A stretch of 64,000 bases of DNA from Streptomyces griseoluteus (GTDB taxonomy: Bacteria > Actinomycetota > Actinomycetes > Streptomycetales > Streptomycetaceae). A program made the translations under genes and the position numbers. Shown piece after piece: positions 48,175 through 57,176 of this stretch (its first letter is position 1; the number at the start of each line of letters is the position of its first letter). The notes below the pieces were generated by a model. The model was not told the origin of the DNA. It was given only the letters and a program-made list of their open reading frames with translations, and did not search any database. The stretch lies in NCBI GenBank assembly GCA_000717735.1, contig JOBE01000010.1, positions 178,464 through 242,463 of the forward strand, given 5' to 3'.

Positions 48175-49695
48175 TCAACTCCTCAGGTGCGTGAGGACGG
48201 AACGCATGGCCCGTTCCACCGCCGCGCGCGACTCGTCGGTGGGGTCGACCAGTTCGAAGCTGTGGCGCCCGTGCGGAACGTCGACGACATCGACGTCGGC
48301 GCCCCTCCTCCCGGCCGCGGTCAGGAACTCCTCGACCGTCGCCGCGAAGGCCGGGTGCTCCCGCCCGGCCCGGGTGAGCACGACCGGCGGCCCGTCCGCC
48401 GTCCCGACGGCGGCGACGGGACGGAAGCGGGAGTCCACGGTCCGCCAGCCGGGCAGCGGTGCCAGGGCGGGGTAGTTGGCGGCCACGCACCGCAGCCACG
48501 GCGGGGGCACGGCGAGCCAGTCCGCCGCCAGGAGCCCGCCGGTGGAGAAGAACCAGAGCGCGATGCGGTCCTCGTCGACACGGGGGTCGGCGCGGACGAG
48601 CGCGACGGCCTCGGCGAGGTCCTGCGCGGCGCGCGGGTAGTCGGCGATGCCGTGCAGCCGGTGGTCCAGGGTGACGCCGACGACGCCGAGGCCCGCCGCG
48701 TACCGGCCGTACCCGAGGAGGAACGGCGTGTCCCTCGGGGTGGGGCGCTGGTCGGCGGCGACGGGGCCGCCGTGGACGAACACGATCGCGGGCCTCGGTC
48801 GGTCCGTGTCCGGCAGGTGGAGGTCGACGCGCCCGCGCCGCTCGCGCGGCACCTCGGGTACGTCGAGGAGGAAGGGCAGGAGATGCGGCGGGACTTCGTG
48901 CTCCGGGTCGCGCTCGGGCGCGGTGATGCGGTGCCCCTCACCGGCCGCCGCCCTGAGCAGCACCTCGGCCAGTTCGCCGGGCGCGGAGAGCATCGGCCAG
49001 TGTCCGGTGCCGAGGTCGAGGAAGCGGAACCGGTCGTCGGCGAGCGCGCGGAACTGCGGCGGACCCGATTCCACCAGCATCCGCACCAGGTCGACGCTGG
49101 AGCCGTTGGCGGTGCAGAGCACGCCCGTGACCGGCGGTGCCGTGGCCGCGCCGGACAGCCGGAGCGGCTGGGTGAAGGTGCCCGCCGGCTGGGGCGCGGC
49201 CAGGCGATCGAGGCGCTCCAGAGCTTCGGCGGGCACCCCCTCGGTGCTGCCCCAGCGGTACCAGGCGCCCGGCCGCGGCGGGGGGATCAACCCGTCGTCC
49301 TCGGCAGGCAGGACGCCGTCCGTCCGACGCGCCCATACCTCGGGGTCGGGTACGGTGCCCAGGGCGGTCTCGCCGTCCCCCGGCAGGGCGGTGTCCAGCG
49401 AGATGATCCGGGCGACGCGCCCGGGGCGCCGGTCGGCGGCGCCGAGAACGGGGTGGAGCCCGTATCCGTGTCCGACGAGCACGACCCGGGGCGTACCCAT
49501 GCCGTCGATCAGCCGCAGCAGGTCCTCGACATGGGTCTCCAGACCGGTGCCGGGTCCCGTCTCTCCCCGCCGCTCCCCCATGCCGGTCAGGGTCGCCGGA
49601 TATGCCTCCGCTCCCGACTCCCGCAGCCGTGCGGCCACCTCTTCCCAGACCCAGCCGCCGGTGAACGCGCCCGGAACCAGTACGAACGCCGTCAT
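48175..49695 (-). CDS. double alpha/beta-hydrolase fusion, first nucleophile lost
   Basis: A 506-residue protein made of two alpha/beta-hydrolase domains. The first (1-240) starts FVLVPGAFTGGWVWEEVAARL like EstA/salicylate-esterase relatives. However, the nucleophile elbow reads VGHGYGL, so the expected Ser is Gly, while the late His (TGHWPM) is kept. The second domain (about 250-505) has IVFVHGGPVAADQ, an elbow FFSTGGLLAADWLA with a Ser, and HGRHSFELVD with the His. Only the second domain is expected to be a hydrolase. No signal peptide is seen. GAGGAG lies 6 bases before the ATG. A MerR-type promoter (49734-49764) controls it from the divergent regulator. Confidence 0.9.
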   Translation of the reverse strand: MTAFVLVPGAFTGGWVWEEVAARLRESGAEAYPATLTGMGERRGETGPGTGLETHVEDLLRLIDGMGTPRVVLVGHGYGLHPVLGAADRRPGRVARIISLDTALPGDGETALGTVPDPEVWARRTDGVLPAEDDGLIPPPRPGAWYRWGSTEGVPAEALERLDRLAAPQPAGTFTQPLRLSGAATAPPVTGVLCTANGSSVDLVRMLVESGPPQFRALADDRFRFLDLGTGHWPMLSAPGELAEVLLRAAAGEGHRITAPERDPEHEVPPHLLPFLLDVPEVPRERRGRVDLHLPDTDRPRPAIVFVHGGPVAADQRPTPRDTPFLLGYGRYAAGLGVVGVTLDHRLHGIADYPRAAQDLAEAVALVRADPRVDEDRIALWFFSTGGLLAADWLAVPPPWLRCVAANYPALAPLPGWRTVDSRFRPVAAVGTADGPPVVLTRAGREHPAFAATVEEFLTAAGRRGADVDVVDVPHGRHSFELVDPTDESRAAVERAMRSVLTHLRS

Positions 49696-49733
49696 GATCG
49701 TCTCCTCGCCCGTCGGGTGAACTCCTCGCCGTC

Positions 49734-49764
49734 ACGCTAGGAACTCCCCCTGCGGGAGGTTCAA
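49734..49764 (-). promoter_or_regulatory. MerR-type promoter with 19-bp spacer
   Basis: On the minus strand a -35 TTGAAC (49759-49764) and a -10 TAGCGT (49734-49739) are separated by exactly 19 bp. The spacer and its -35 edge hold the imperfect dyad GAACTCCC/GGGAGGTTC (49741-49762). Long spacers with a central dyad are the hallmark of promoters that MerR regulators untwist. It drives the hydrolase gene 38 bp downstream. Confidence 0.88.
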
Positions 49765-49838
49765 GGACGGCGACGGGCGGAGGTCACCGCTCACGGGCCG
49801 TCCATCACACTGGAGCCGGCCGGAGGGAGGCTCACGCC

Positions 49839-50792
49839 GTGATGTCCGAGGGACTGTGGAGCATCGGGGAGCTCGCCGCGCGGGCGGGGGCCACCGTGAA
49901 GACGGTGCGCTACTACACCGACCGCGGGCTGCTGCCCGAGGCCGCGCGCAGCGCGGGAGGGCATCGGCGGTACGGGCAGGAGGCGCTCGGCCGGCTCCGG
50001 CTGATCCGCTCGCTGCGCGCCCTCGACCTGCCCGTCCCCGAGGTGGAGCGGGTCCTCGAACGGGACGAGGCACTGGAGGAGGTCGTGGCGGGGCAGTTGC
50101 GCGAGCTGGGTTCCCAACTGGCCGCGCTGCGCTGGCGCGAGGCCTCGCTGCGGCTGCTCAAGGACTGCCCGGCCGGGGAGCGGGCCGACCGGTTGCGGCT
50201 GCTCGGTGCGGTGTCCGTACCACCGGGCACGGACGCCCTCGCCCGGTTCTGGCGGCGGATCCTGCCTGTCCGGCTGCCGGGCCGGGTGGTTTCGATGGTC
50301 CTCGACTCGGTGGTGCCGGGGCTCCCGGAGGAGCCGACGCCCGCGCAGGTCCTCGACTTCGCCAGGCTGCACGCGCTCGTGTCCGATCCGCGCCTCGACC
50401 GTCCGGAGTCCCGGCCGGCGCCGCCGCTGCCTGCCGGGGAGTACCGTCCCGCGGTGCTGTACGAGGGCCTCGCGGAGGCGTACGCGCTGGCCGCGGCGGA
50501 GGTTCGGGCAGGGCGCGCCCCGCAGGACGGCGGGGCCCTGGACTGCTTCGTCGGCGCCTACGCACGCGCGCGGGGGGCGGTGGACTCCCCGGAGTTCCGG
50601 CGCGGGCTCGTCCCGCTGCTCGCCGGGAGCGAGGGCCCGGTGATCATCCGTTACTGGAAGCTCGCCACGGGCCTGTTCGCCCCCGGGGAGCCGGTCCTCG
50701 GCGCCCTCCACCACCACCTCTCGGTCGCGCTCGGCCGGCAGGTCGGGGAGGAGGCCGGCGTTCCGCCGCCGGCGCACCCGGGCGGGTGGTGA
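49839..50792 (+). CDS. MerR-family regulator, divergent to the hydrolase
   Basis: A 317-residue regulator with an N-terminal MerR HTH (LWSIGELAARAGATVKTVRYYTDRGLLPEAARSAGGHRRYG, residues 6-46), a coiled dimer helix (VERVLERDEALEEVVAGQLRELGSQLAAL) and a long helical C-terminal domain of about 200 residues. That domain lacks GyrI-like or Cys-based metal-binding features. It is probably a small-molecule sensor. GGAGG sits 8 bases before the GTG; an ATG follows directly and is equally possible. The divergent promoter at 49734 is its evident target. The VOC gene follows 97 bp downstream. Confidence 0.93.
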   Translation: MMSEGLWSIGELAARAGATVKTVRYYTDRGLLPEAARSAGGHRRYGQEALGRLRLIRSLRALDLPVPEVERVLERDEALEEVVAGQLRELGSQLAALRWREASLRLLKDCPAGERADRLRLLGAVSVPPGTDALARFWRRILPVRLPGRVVSMVLDSVVPGLPEEPTPAQVLDFARLHALVSDPRLDRPESRPAPPLPAGEYRPAVLYEGLAEAYALAAAEVRAGRAPQDGGALDCFVGAYARARGAVDSPEFRRGLVPLLAGSEGPVIIRYWKLATGLFAPGEPVLGALHHHLSVALGRQVGEEAGVPPPAHPGGW

Positions 50793-50889
50793 TCGGCGGC
50801 ACGTGGGTGAACGCGCGCATGCGGTGCGGCGGACCGGGGAAGGGGCGCACGACGCACGCTGCACGCAGGACGACGAGGAGGTGGTGCCG

Positions 50890-51711
50890 GTGTCGGGGCC
50901 GACGACCGGAGAGGAGGTGGGAGCACCGTGCTGGCTGAGTCTGAACGCGCGCGATCTGGACGCGGCGGAGCGCTTCTACGGGGCCGTGCTGGGCTGGACG
51001 TTCCGGCGGGGCGGCGAGGAGCGCAAGTACGCCGTGGGTGAGCTGGGCGAGGTGCCCGTGGCCGGGATCGCGGCCGTCGCGGCCGAGCTGTCCGTACCGG
51101 TGTCCTGGACGGCGTTCTTCGCCGTGGACGACGCCGACGCGGCGGTGGCGCGGATCAGGGAGCGCGGCGGCACCGTGGGGGTGGGGCCGGTCGCCTACCC
51201 GCCCGAGGGGCGTGCGGCGCTCGCGACCGACCTGGAGGGTGCGGCGTTCGGCGTGTGGCAGGGGCGGACGGAGTCGCAGTGGCACATCGGCGAGCACTCG
51301 GCGCCCGCCTGGCTCGAACTGCACACGCGGGACGCGTTCGAGGCGGCGGTGTTCTACGGCGAGGTGCTCCGCTGGGCGGACGAGGGACCGGGCCGCTACG
51401 AGGTGTCGTACGAGCAGGACAAGGTGGTGCTGCGGCGCGAGGGCGAGGCGGTGGCCCGGCTGAACAGCGGGCCCGTCGAGTCCGGTTCGCCCCGGCCGCA
51501 GCTGCGTCCGCGCTGGCTGGTGCGGTTCCGGGTGCCCGATCCGGAGGCGGCGACGGCGGCGGTCCTGGCGCACGGCGGTTCGGTGGTGCCGGGCGGGGAC
51601 TGGGGCGGAGTACGCGGCCCCGAGGAGGCCGAGGGGCGCAGGGCGGTGGTGGTGCGGGACCCGGACGGGGCGCTCTTCACACTGGAGGGCGCCGAGGAGG
51701 GCAAGGGCTGA
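50890..51711 (+). CDS. two-domain VOC (glyoxalase/bleomycin-resistance fold) protein
   Basis: A 273-residue protein with two vicinal-oxygen-chelate modules. The first is PCWLSLNARDLDAAERFYGAVLGWTF through FGVWQGR. The second is PAWLELHTRDAFEAAVFYGEVLRWADE through VVVRDPDGALFTLE. Proteins of this form in actinomycetes are often hydroxylases or binding proteins of unclear substrate. The metal ligands (His/Glu) are poorly conserved in both halves, so it may only bind a ligand. A GTG at 50890 is preferred because GAGGAGG lies just upstream. It lies on the same strand as the MerR gene and may share its transcript. Confidence 0.88.
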   Translation: MSGPTTGEEVGAPCWLSLNARDLDAAERFYGAVLGWTFRRGGEERKYAVGELGEVPVAGIAAVAAELSVPVSWTAFFAVDDADAAVARIRERGGTVGVGPVAYPPEGRAALATDLEGAAFGVWQGRTESQWHIGEHSAPAWLELHTRDAFEAAVFYGEVLRWADEGPGRYEVSYEQDKVVLRREGEAVARLNSGPVESGSPRPQLRPRWLVRFRVPDPEAATAAVLAHGGSVVPGGDWGGVRGPEEAEGRRAVVVRDPDGALFTLEGAEEGKG

Positions 51712-51745
51712 GCGTCGGCCGGCGCGGGCGCGGGTCGTTCCCCGT

Positions 51746-51778
51746 GCCCGCACCGGTCGATGCCCGGCCGGTGCGGGC
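51746..51778. terminator. 11-bp hairpin between convergent VOC and MFS genes
   Basis: GCCCGCACCGG and its exact complement CCGGTGCGGGC enclose an 11-base loop, 34 bp after the VOC stop and 10 bp from the MFS stop. It fits a bidirectional terminator. Confidence 0.78.
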
Positions 51779-51787
51779 CCTCGGACC

Positions 51788-53254
51788 TCAGGCGGTGGCC
51801 CCGGAGGGGGCGCGCGGTGCGGCGTCCGGCTCTGTGCCCACCGGATCCGCGGAGGGGGCCGCCGCGGCCCTGGCGGGGATGAAGGCGGCGACGACCGCGG
51901 CCACCAGGCCCACGCCGCAGCCGATGAGCATCGCGACGCGGAAGCCCTCCTCGGACGGCAGCGCGTGGCCGCCCAGGGTCGTGGTCATCTGGGCCAGGAC
52001 GACGCCGATCACGGCGGCCGAGACGGAGGTGCCGATGGAGCGCATCAGGGTGTTGAAGCTGTTGGCCGAGGCGGTCTCCTCCTGCGGGACGGCTCCCATG
52101 ATGAGCGCGGGCATGGCCCCGTAGGCGAGTCCGACGCCGGTGTTGCAGATGAGCGTCACGACGAGCAGGCCCCAGGTGGATCCCATCAGGGCGAGCGAGG
52201 AGCCGTATCCGGCGGCGATGACCAGGGCGCCGACGGAGAGCGTGACCTTGGGGCCGCGGGCGGCCGACAGCTTGGCGCCGAGGGGCGCCAGGAGCATCAT
52301 CATCAGCCCTGCCGGGGCCATCCACAGGCCCATCGCCATCATCGACTGGCCGAGTCCGTAGCCGGTGGCCTCGGGCAGCTGGAACAACTGGGGCACGACA
52401 AGGGATTGCGCGTACATGGCGAATCCGACGAGGACCGACGCGGCGTTGGTCAGCAGGACGACGGGGCGGGCGGTGACCCGCAGGTCGACGAGGGGGTCGC
52501 GGGTACGCGGCTCCCACCGGCCCCAGGCGAGCAGGACGACGGCCGCGACGGCGAAGAGGCCGAGGGTGGTGCCGCTGCCCCAGCCCCAGGTGGCGCCCTT
52601 GGAGACCGCGAGCAGCAGGGAGACGAGGCCGACGCCGAGGCCGAGCGCGCCGGGCACGTCGAAGCGGCCGGGGTCGGCGGCGCGGCGGCCGGCGGGGGCG
52701 ACGCGCCAGATCAGGACGCCCACGACGACGCTCAGTGCGGCGGCGACCCAGAAGAGCACGCGCCAGCTGGCGTTCTCGGCGACGGCGGCGGAGAACGGCA
52801 GGCCGAGGGCGCCGCCGACGCCCATGGAGGCGCTCATCAGGGCGATGGAGCCGCCCAGCTTCTCGGCCGGGAGGATGTCGCGGAGCAGGCTGATGCCGAG
52901 CGGGACGACGCCCATGCCGAGGCCCTGGAGGCCGCGTCCGACGATCATCGGGACGACGGAGGAGGCGAGCGCGCAGACCACCGAGCCGACGATCAGCGGG
53001 ATCACGGAGACGAGCAGGACCCGCCGCTTGCCGAGAGTGTCGCCGAGCCGGCCCGCCACGGGGGTGGCGACGGCGCCGGCCAGCAGGGTGGCGGTGATCA
53101 CCCAGGAGGCGTTGGACGCGCTGGTGTCGAGCAGTTTCGGGAGGTCTCCGATGAGCGGCACGACCAGGGTCTGCATGAGTGCGGCGACGATGCCGGCGAG
53201 CGCGAGGACGCCGACGACGCGTCCGGGCCGGGTGTCGGGCGTGGAGCCGTCCAC
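51788..53254 (-). CDS. MFS drug exporter, DHA2 (14-helix) type
   Basis: An EmrB/QacA-type proton antiporter of 488 residues with about 14 membrane segments. Motif A is GRLGDTLGKRR after helix 2, and the antiporter motif C region is MGVGGALGLPFSAAVAE in helix 5. A GTG at 53254 is preferred over an ATG 25 codons upstream, because GAGGGAGAA precedes it and the upstream stretch overlaps the operator palindrome. It is transcribed away from a MarR regulator, with a perfect 15-bp inverted repeat between them. Expected role: export of a toxic compound sensed by that repressor. Confidence 0.94.
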   Translation of the reverse strand: MDGSTPDTRPGRVVGVLALAGIVAALMQTLVVPLIGDLPKLLDTSASNASWVITATLLAGAVATPVAGRLGDTLGKRRVLLVSVIPLIVGSVVCALASSVVPMIVGRGLQGLGMGVVPLGISLLRDILPAEKLGGSIALMSASMGVGGALGLPFSAAVAENASWRVLFWVAAALSVVVGVLIWRVAPAGRRAADPGRFDVPGALGLGVGLVSLLLAVSKGATWGWGSGTTLGLFAVAAVVLLAWGRWEPRTRDPLVDLRVTARPVVLLTNAASVLVGFAMYAQSLVVPQLFQLPEATGYGLGQSMMAMGLWMAPAGLMMMLLAPLGAKLSAARGPKVTLSVGALVIAAGYGSSLALMGSTWGLLVVTLICNTGVGLAYGAMPALIMGAVPQEETASANSFNTLMRSIGTSVSAAVIGVVLAQMTTTLGGHALPSEEGFRVAMLIGCGVGLVAAVVAAFIPARAAAAPSADPVGTEPDAAPRAPSGATA

Positions 53255-53295
53255 GTGATGTTCTCCCTCGGTCTCCCCCAGCGGGCCCGAGGGTC

Positions 53296-53350
53296 GATAT
53301 GCATCATGCACATCGACTGCCCCATGCACAAATTATGCATGATGCATATC
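53296..53350. promoter_or_regulatory. MarR operator: perfect 15-bp inverted repeats
   Basis: GATATGCATCATGCA (53296-53310) and its exact complement TGCATGATGCATATC (53336-53350) flank a 25-bp spacer containing another CATGCA. Each arm itself contains a smaller TGCATCATGCA-like dyad, so two MarR dimers could bind. The DNA is strikingly AT-rich for this genome. It lies between the divergent MFS and MarR genes. Confidence 0.9.
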
Positions 53351-53375
53351 CGCTCGCGCAGGAGAGAATGACCCC

Positions 53376-53843
53376 ATGGACAAGCCCGTGGACAAGCCCA
53401 CCCACCTGGTCGAGTTCGAGACCATGCTGCTCGGCCGGCACTCCCTGCTGTACGCGCCGCGCTCCCGGGCCTCCGGCGGGCAGCTCGACCGCAGCGCGTA
53501 CGTCGTCCTGAGTCGCATCCGGATGCACGGGCCCATGTCCATCGGGCAGCTGAGCGAGGCCTTCGGCCTCGACGCCTCCACCCTCAACCGGCAGACCGCC
53601 GCAATGCTGCGCGCCGGCGTCGTCGAACGCATCCCCGACCCGGACGGGGGGATCGCCCGCAAGTTCCGCATCACGGAGGAGGGCGAGCGGCGCCTGGAGG
53701 CCGACCGGGCCTCGAACATCGACGGTCTGGAGCGGGTGATGGAGCACTGGTCACCCGAGGACGTGGCCCACTTCGCGGCCTTCCTCGAACGCTTCAACCG
53801 GGACATCGAGCGCCTGGAAGGCCGCCCCTGGCCGCGCCCCTGA
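53376..53843 (+). CDS. MarR-family repressor of the MFS exporter
   Basis: A 155-residue MarR protein of normal size. The winged HTH is in SRIRMHGPMSIGQLSEAFGLDASTLNRQTAAMLRAGVVERIPDPDGGIARKFRITEEGERRL. Helices at both ends provide the dimer interface. GGAGAG lies 9 bases before the ATG. The N-terminus has a small repeat (MDKPVDKP). It should bind the palindromes in its own upstream region and repress both itself and the divergent DHA2 exporter until a ligand is bound. Confidence 0.95.
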   Translation: MDKPVDKPTHLVEFETMLLGRHSLLYAPRSRASGGQLDRSAYVVLSRIRMHGPMSIGQLSEAFGLDASTLNRQTAAMLRAGVVERIPDPDGGIARKFRITEEGERRLEADRASNIDGLERVMEHWSPEDVAHFAAFLERFNRDIERLEGRPWPRP

Positions 53844-54139
53844 GGCGCGACCCGCACGACTCCGCACCGCCCCCGCTCAGCAGCCGGGCCGCCGCATCGC
53901 GGCCGCCTGTCCGCCGTGGCCAGGGCGGCACTGGCGCGCGCCCTCGGGGACGTCGATCACGCGGGCGGGCCGCCCCCGGACCTGACGCGACTTCTGACAG
54001 AAGTCTTTACCTCGGGTCCCGGCGGCGGTAACTTCCCGCCGACGCAAGATGTTTCAGAAACTTTCCGACAGCGTTTCCAACGGTGCCGATCCCCCTCTCC
54101 CACCAGCCCGTACGGAGCGCGCCCCCGCCTGGAGTTGAG
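53844..54139. other. intergenic region upstream of the amylase gene with two dyads
   Basis: No gene is seen in this 296-bp gap. It has GACTTCTG, one base and CAGAAGTC (53989-54005), a perfect palindrome with 8-base arms. Further on is GTTTC-A-GAAAC (54051-54061) within a GCAAGATGTTTCAG context, which resembles the operators bound by LacI/GalR-type amylase regulators in Streptomyces (family knowledge). The second dyad is 79 bp before the amylase start and is the likelier amylase operator. Confidence 0.6.
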
Positions 54140-57118
54140 ATGACCCGCATCCCCCTGCGGCCGCCCGGACGCCCGGTGGCCGTCCTGGCCGTCGCCGCCG
54201 GCCTGCTCGGCCTGCTCGCCGCCCCGCCCGACGGTCCCTCGCCCCGTACCGCCCCGGTCGCGGCCGTCGCGGACAGCACGGCGACGGTCTTCTACTGGAC
54301 CAAGACGAAGAACTGGGCCGCCCACAACCTGCATTACGCCCCCGACGGCGGCTCCTGGACCACCGTTCCGGGGGTGGCCATGGAGGCCGCCTGCACCGAC
54401 TGGGTCAAGAAGACCGTCCCGCTCGGCGCGGCCACCGGGCTCCAGGCCACCTTCAACAACGGCAGCGGCACCTGGGACAACAACGGCGGCAAGAACTACG
54501 CCCTGGGCACCGGCGCCATCACCGTCAAGGACGGGGTCGTCGCCCACTCCGACCCCTGCGCGGGCACCACCCCGACCCCGGGCACCAAGGCCACCGTCTA
54601 CTACTCGACCGAGGCGCTCGGCTGGTCCACCGTCAACCTGCACTACCAGCCGGCCGGTGGCGCCTGGACCGCCGCCCCCGGTGTCGGCATGCAGGCCGCC
54701 TGCGCCGGCTGGTGGAAGCGGGAGGTCGACCTCGGGACGGCCTCCTCCCTCAAGGCCGCCTTCAACAACGGCAACGGCACCTGGGACAACAACCGGGGCT
54801 CCGACTACGCCCTCGGGGCCGGCGTCAGCACCGTACGGAACAACGTGGTGACGGCGAACGCGACCGATCCGTGCGCCGCCGCGACCCCCGACACCCAGGC
54901 GCCGACGGCCCCCGGCCGGGTCACCGCCGCCGCCGACGGCGTCTCGGTGCTGCTCTCCTGGGACCCCGCCACGGACGACAGGGGCGTGACGAAGTACCAG
55001 GTCACGCGGACCGGCGGCAGCGGCGGCACGGTCGTGACCGACGTCGGCTCCACGGTGTTCTCCGACACCGGCCTCGCCGAACGGACCGCCTACACCTACA
55101 CGGTGAGGGCCGTCGACGCCGCGGGCAACGTCTCCGCCGCCTCGGCCGCCGCGACCGCCACCACCGGCGAGAAGCCGGCCAACCCGGCCACCGGGAAGCC
55201 GCTCGGCACCGACCCGCGCAAGGACCCGATCTACTTCGTCCTCACCGCCCGCTTCAACGACGGCGACCCGTCGAACAACCGGGGCGGCAGCCAGCACGTC
55301 AAGTCCGGCAACGCGGCCAACGACGACCCCATGTTCCGGGGCGACTTCAAGGGCCTCATCCAGAAGCTGGACTACGTCAAGGGCCTCGGATTCTCGGCGA
55401 TATGGGTCACGCCCGTGGTCCTCAACCGGTCCGACTACGACCACCACGGCTACCACGGCTGGGACTTCTACAAGGTCGACCCGCGCCTGGAGTCGGCCGG
55501 CGCCTCCTACCAGGACCTGATCGACGCGGCCCACGCCAAGGGCATGAAGATCTACCAGGACGTCGTCTACAACCACTCCTCCCGCTGGGGCGCCAAGGGC
55601 CTGTTCACGCCCACCGTGTACGGCGTGCGGGACAGCCAGTGGAGCTGGTACTACGACGAGAAGCAGCCCGGCTTCGAGTACGACGGCCTGACGATCGACC
55701 CGAAGACGGGGAAGTCGTACTACAACGGCGACCTGTGGTCGACGGCGGAGCCGACCGGCAACACCTGCCTCAACTGGGGCAAGCCGACGGGAGGCAAGAG
55801 CGCCGAGGGCTACACCGTCTACAACTGCCAGTGGCCGAGCCCCACGTCCGGCATGTTCCCGAAGGCGCTGTTCCACCAGTGCTGGATCGGCAACTGGGAG
55901 GGCGAGGACTCGCGTTCCTGCTGGCTTCACGAGGACCTGGCCGACTTCAACACCGAGAACCCCGCCGTGCAGAACTACCTGATCGGCGCCTACAACAAGT
56001 ACATCGACATGGGCGTCGACGGCTTCCGCGTCGACACGGCCGTGCACATCCCGCGCACCACCTGGAACCGCCGCTTCCTGCCCGCCATCCAGGAGCGGGT
56101 GACACAGAGTCACGGCGCCGAGGCGGCGAAGAACTTCTTCGTCTTCGGCGAGGTCGCCGCCTTCGTCAACGACAAGTGGAACCGCGGCTCGGTGAACCAC
56201 TCGGCGCAGTTCTTCACCTGGAAGGAGCGCAAGGAGTACGACGCCGACGACGCCAAGGCCGCTCTGGAAATGTACGACTACGAGCAGCAGCAGGGCACGG
56301 GCAGCCAGCCCACCTCCACCAACGCCTTCCTGAACGGGAACAGCTACCACACGCCCGACCACAGCCGCTTCTCCGGCATGAACGTCATCGACATGCGCAT
56401 GCACATGAACTTCGGTGACGCGTACAACGCCTTCTCCAACGGAAAGGACTCGGACGACAGTTACAACGACGCCACGTACAACGTCGTCTACGTCGACAGC
56501 CACGACTACGGTCCCAACAAGTCGAGCGAGCGGTACACGGGCGGCACCGACGCCTGGGCGGAGAACATGTCCCTGATGTGGACGTTCCGCGGCATCCCGA
56601 CCCTGTACTACGGCTCCGAGATCGAGTTCCAGAAGGGGCAGAAGATCGACTGCGGGCCGACCTGTCCGCTCGCCACGACCGGCCGCGCCTACTTCGGCGA
56701 CCACGTCGCGGGATCCGTCACGGCCTCCGACTTCTCCCGGGTCTCCGCGGCCTCCGGAGCGGTCGCCACCACGCTCCAGCAGCCCCTGGTGCAGCACGTG
56801 CAGCGGCTCAACCAGATCCGCCGCGCGATCCCCGCGCTGCAGATGGGGCAGTACTCCACCGAGGGCATCTCGGGCGGCATGGCGTTCAAGCGCCGCTACA
56901 CCAGCGGCGGTACGGACAGCTTCGCGCTCGTCACGGTCTCGGGCGGCGCGACCTACTCGGGCATCCCGAACGGCACGTACACCGACGCCGTCACCGGCGA
57001 CGTGCGGACCGTGACCAACGGCACCCTCTCGGTCGCCGCGCCCGGCAAGGGCAACCTGCGGGTGTACGTCCTGGACGGCCCGGGCAGGATCGGCGCCTCG
57101 GGCCCGTACCTGAAGTAG
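54140..57118 (+). CDS. secreted alpha-amylase with two starch-binding modules
   Basis: A GH13 alpha-amylase of 992 residues. The signal peptide ends near residue 45 (LAVAAGLLGLLAAPP). Two CBM25-like starch-binding modules follow, each with the pattern TV(F/Y)Y-NLHY-P-GG-W and a GTWDNN end. A fibronectin type III domain (APTAPGRVTAAADGVSVLLSWD) links to the catalytic domain. Catalytic residues are the Asp in GVDGFRVDTAVHI, the Glu in FFVFGEVAAF and the Asp in YVDSHDYGP. It degrades starch outside the cell. GGAG is 5 bases before the ATG. The modules stand before the catalytic domain rather than after it, as is more usual in Streptomyces amylases. Candidate regulatory dyads lie upstream. Confidence 0.96.
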   Translation: MTRIPLRPPGRPVAVLAVAAGLLGLLAAPPDGPSPRTAPVAAVADSTATVFYWTKTKNWAAHNLHYAPDGGSWTTVPGVAMEAACTDWVKKTVPLGAATGLQATFNNGSGTWDNNGGKNYALGTGAITVKDGVVAHSDPCAGTTPTPGTKATVYYSTEALGWSTVNLHYQPAGGAWTAAPGVGMQAACAGWWKREVDLGTASSLKAAFNNGNGTWDNNRGSDYALGAGVSTVRNNVVTANATDPCAAATPDTQAPTAPGRVTAAADGVSVLLSWDPATDDRGVTKYQVTRTGGSGGTVVTDVGSTVFSDTGLAERTAYTYTVRAVDAAGNVSAASAAATATTGEKPANPATGKPLGTDPRKDPIYFVLTARFNDGDPSNNRGGSQHVKSGNAANDDPMFRGDFKGLIQKLDYVKGLGFSAIWVTPVVLNRSDYDHHGYHGWDFYKVDPRLESAGASYQDLIDAAHAKGMKIYQDVVYNHSSRWGAKGLFTPTVYGVRDSQWSWYYDEKQPGFEYDGLTIDPKTGKSYYNGDLWSTAEPTGNTCLNWGKPTGGKSAEGYTVYNCQWPSPTSGMFPKALFHQCWIGNWEGEDSRSCWLHEDLADFNTENPAVQNYLIGAYNKYIDMGVDGFRVDTAVHIPRTTWNRRFLPAIQERVTQSHGAEAAKNFFVFGEVAAFVNDKWNRGSVNHSAQFFTWKERKEYDADDAKAALEMYDYEQQQGTGSQPTSTNAFLNGNSYHTPDHSRFSGMNVIDMRMHMNFGDAYNAFSNGKDSDDSYNDATYNVVYVDSHDYGPNKSSERYTGGTDAWAENMSLMWTFRGIPTLYYGSEIEFQKGQKIDCGPTCPLATTGRAYFGDHVAGSVTASDFSRVSAASGAVATTLQQPLVQHVQRLNQIRRAIPALQMGQYSTEGISGGMAFKRRYTSGGTDSFALVTVSGGATYSGIPNGTYTDAVTGDVRTVTNGTLSVAAPGKGNLRVYVLDGPGRIGASGPYLK

Positions 57119-57124
57119 TGGACG

Positions 57125-57160
57125 GCGTACGGGGCGGGGGTCACGGCCCGCCCCGTACGC
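57125..57160. terminator. 14-bp hairpin after the amylase gene
   Basis: GCGTACGGGGCGGG and its exact complement enclose an 8-base loop directly after the amylase stop and 17 bp from the stop of the convergent TetR gene. Confidence 0.88.
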
Positions 57161-57176
57161 GTCCCGCCGACAGGCC

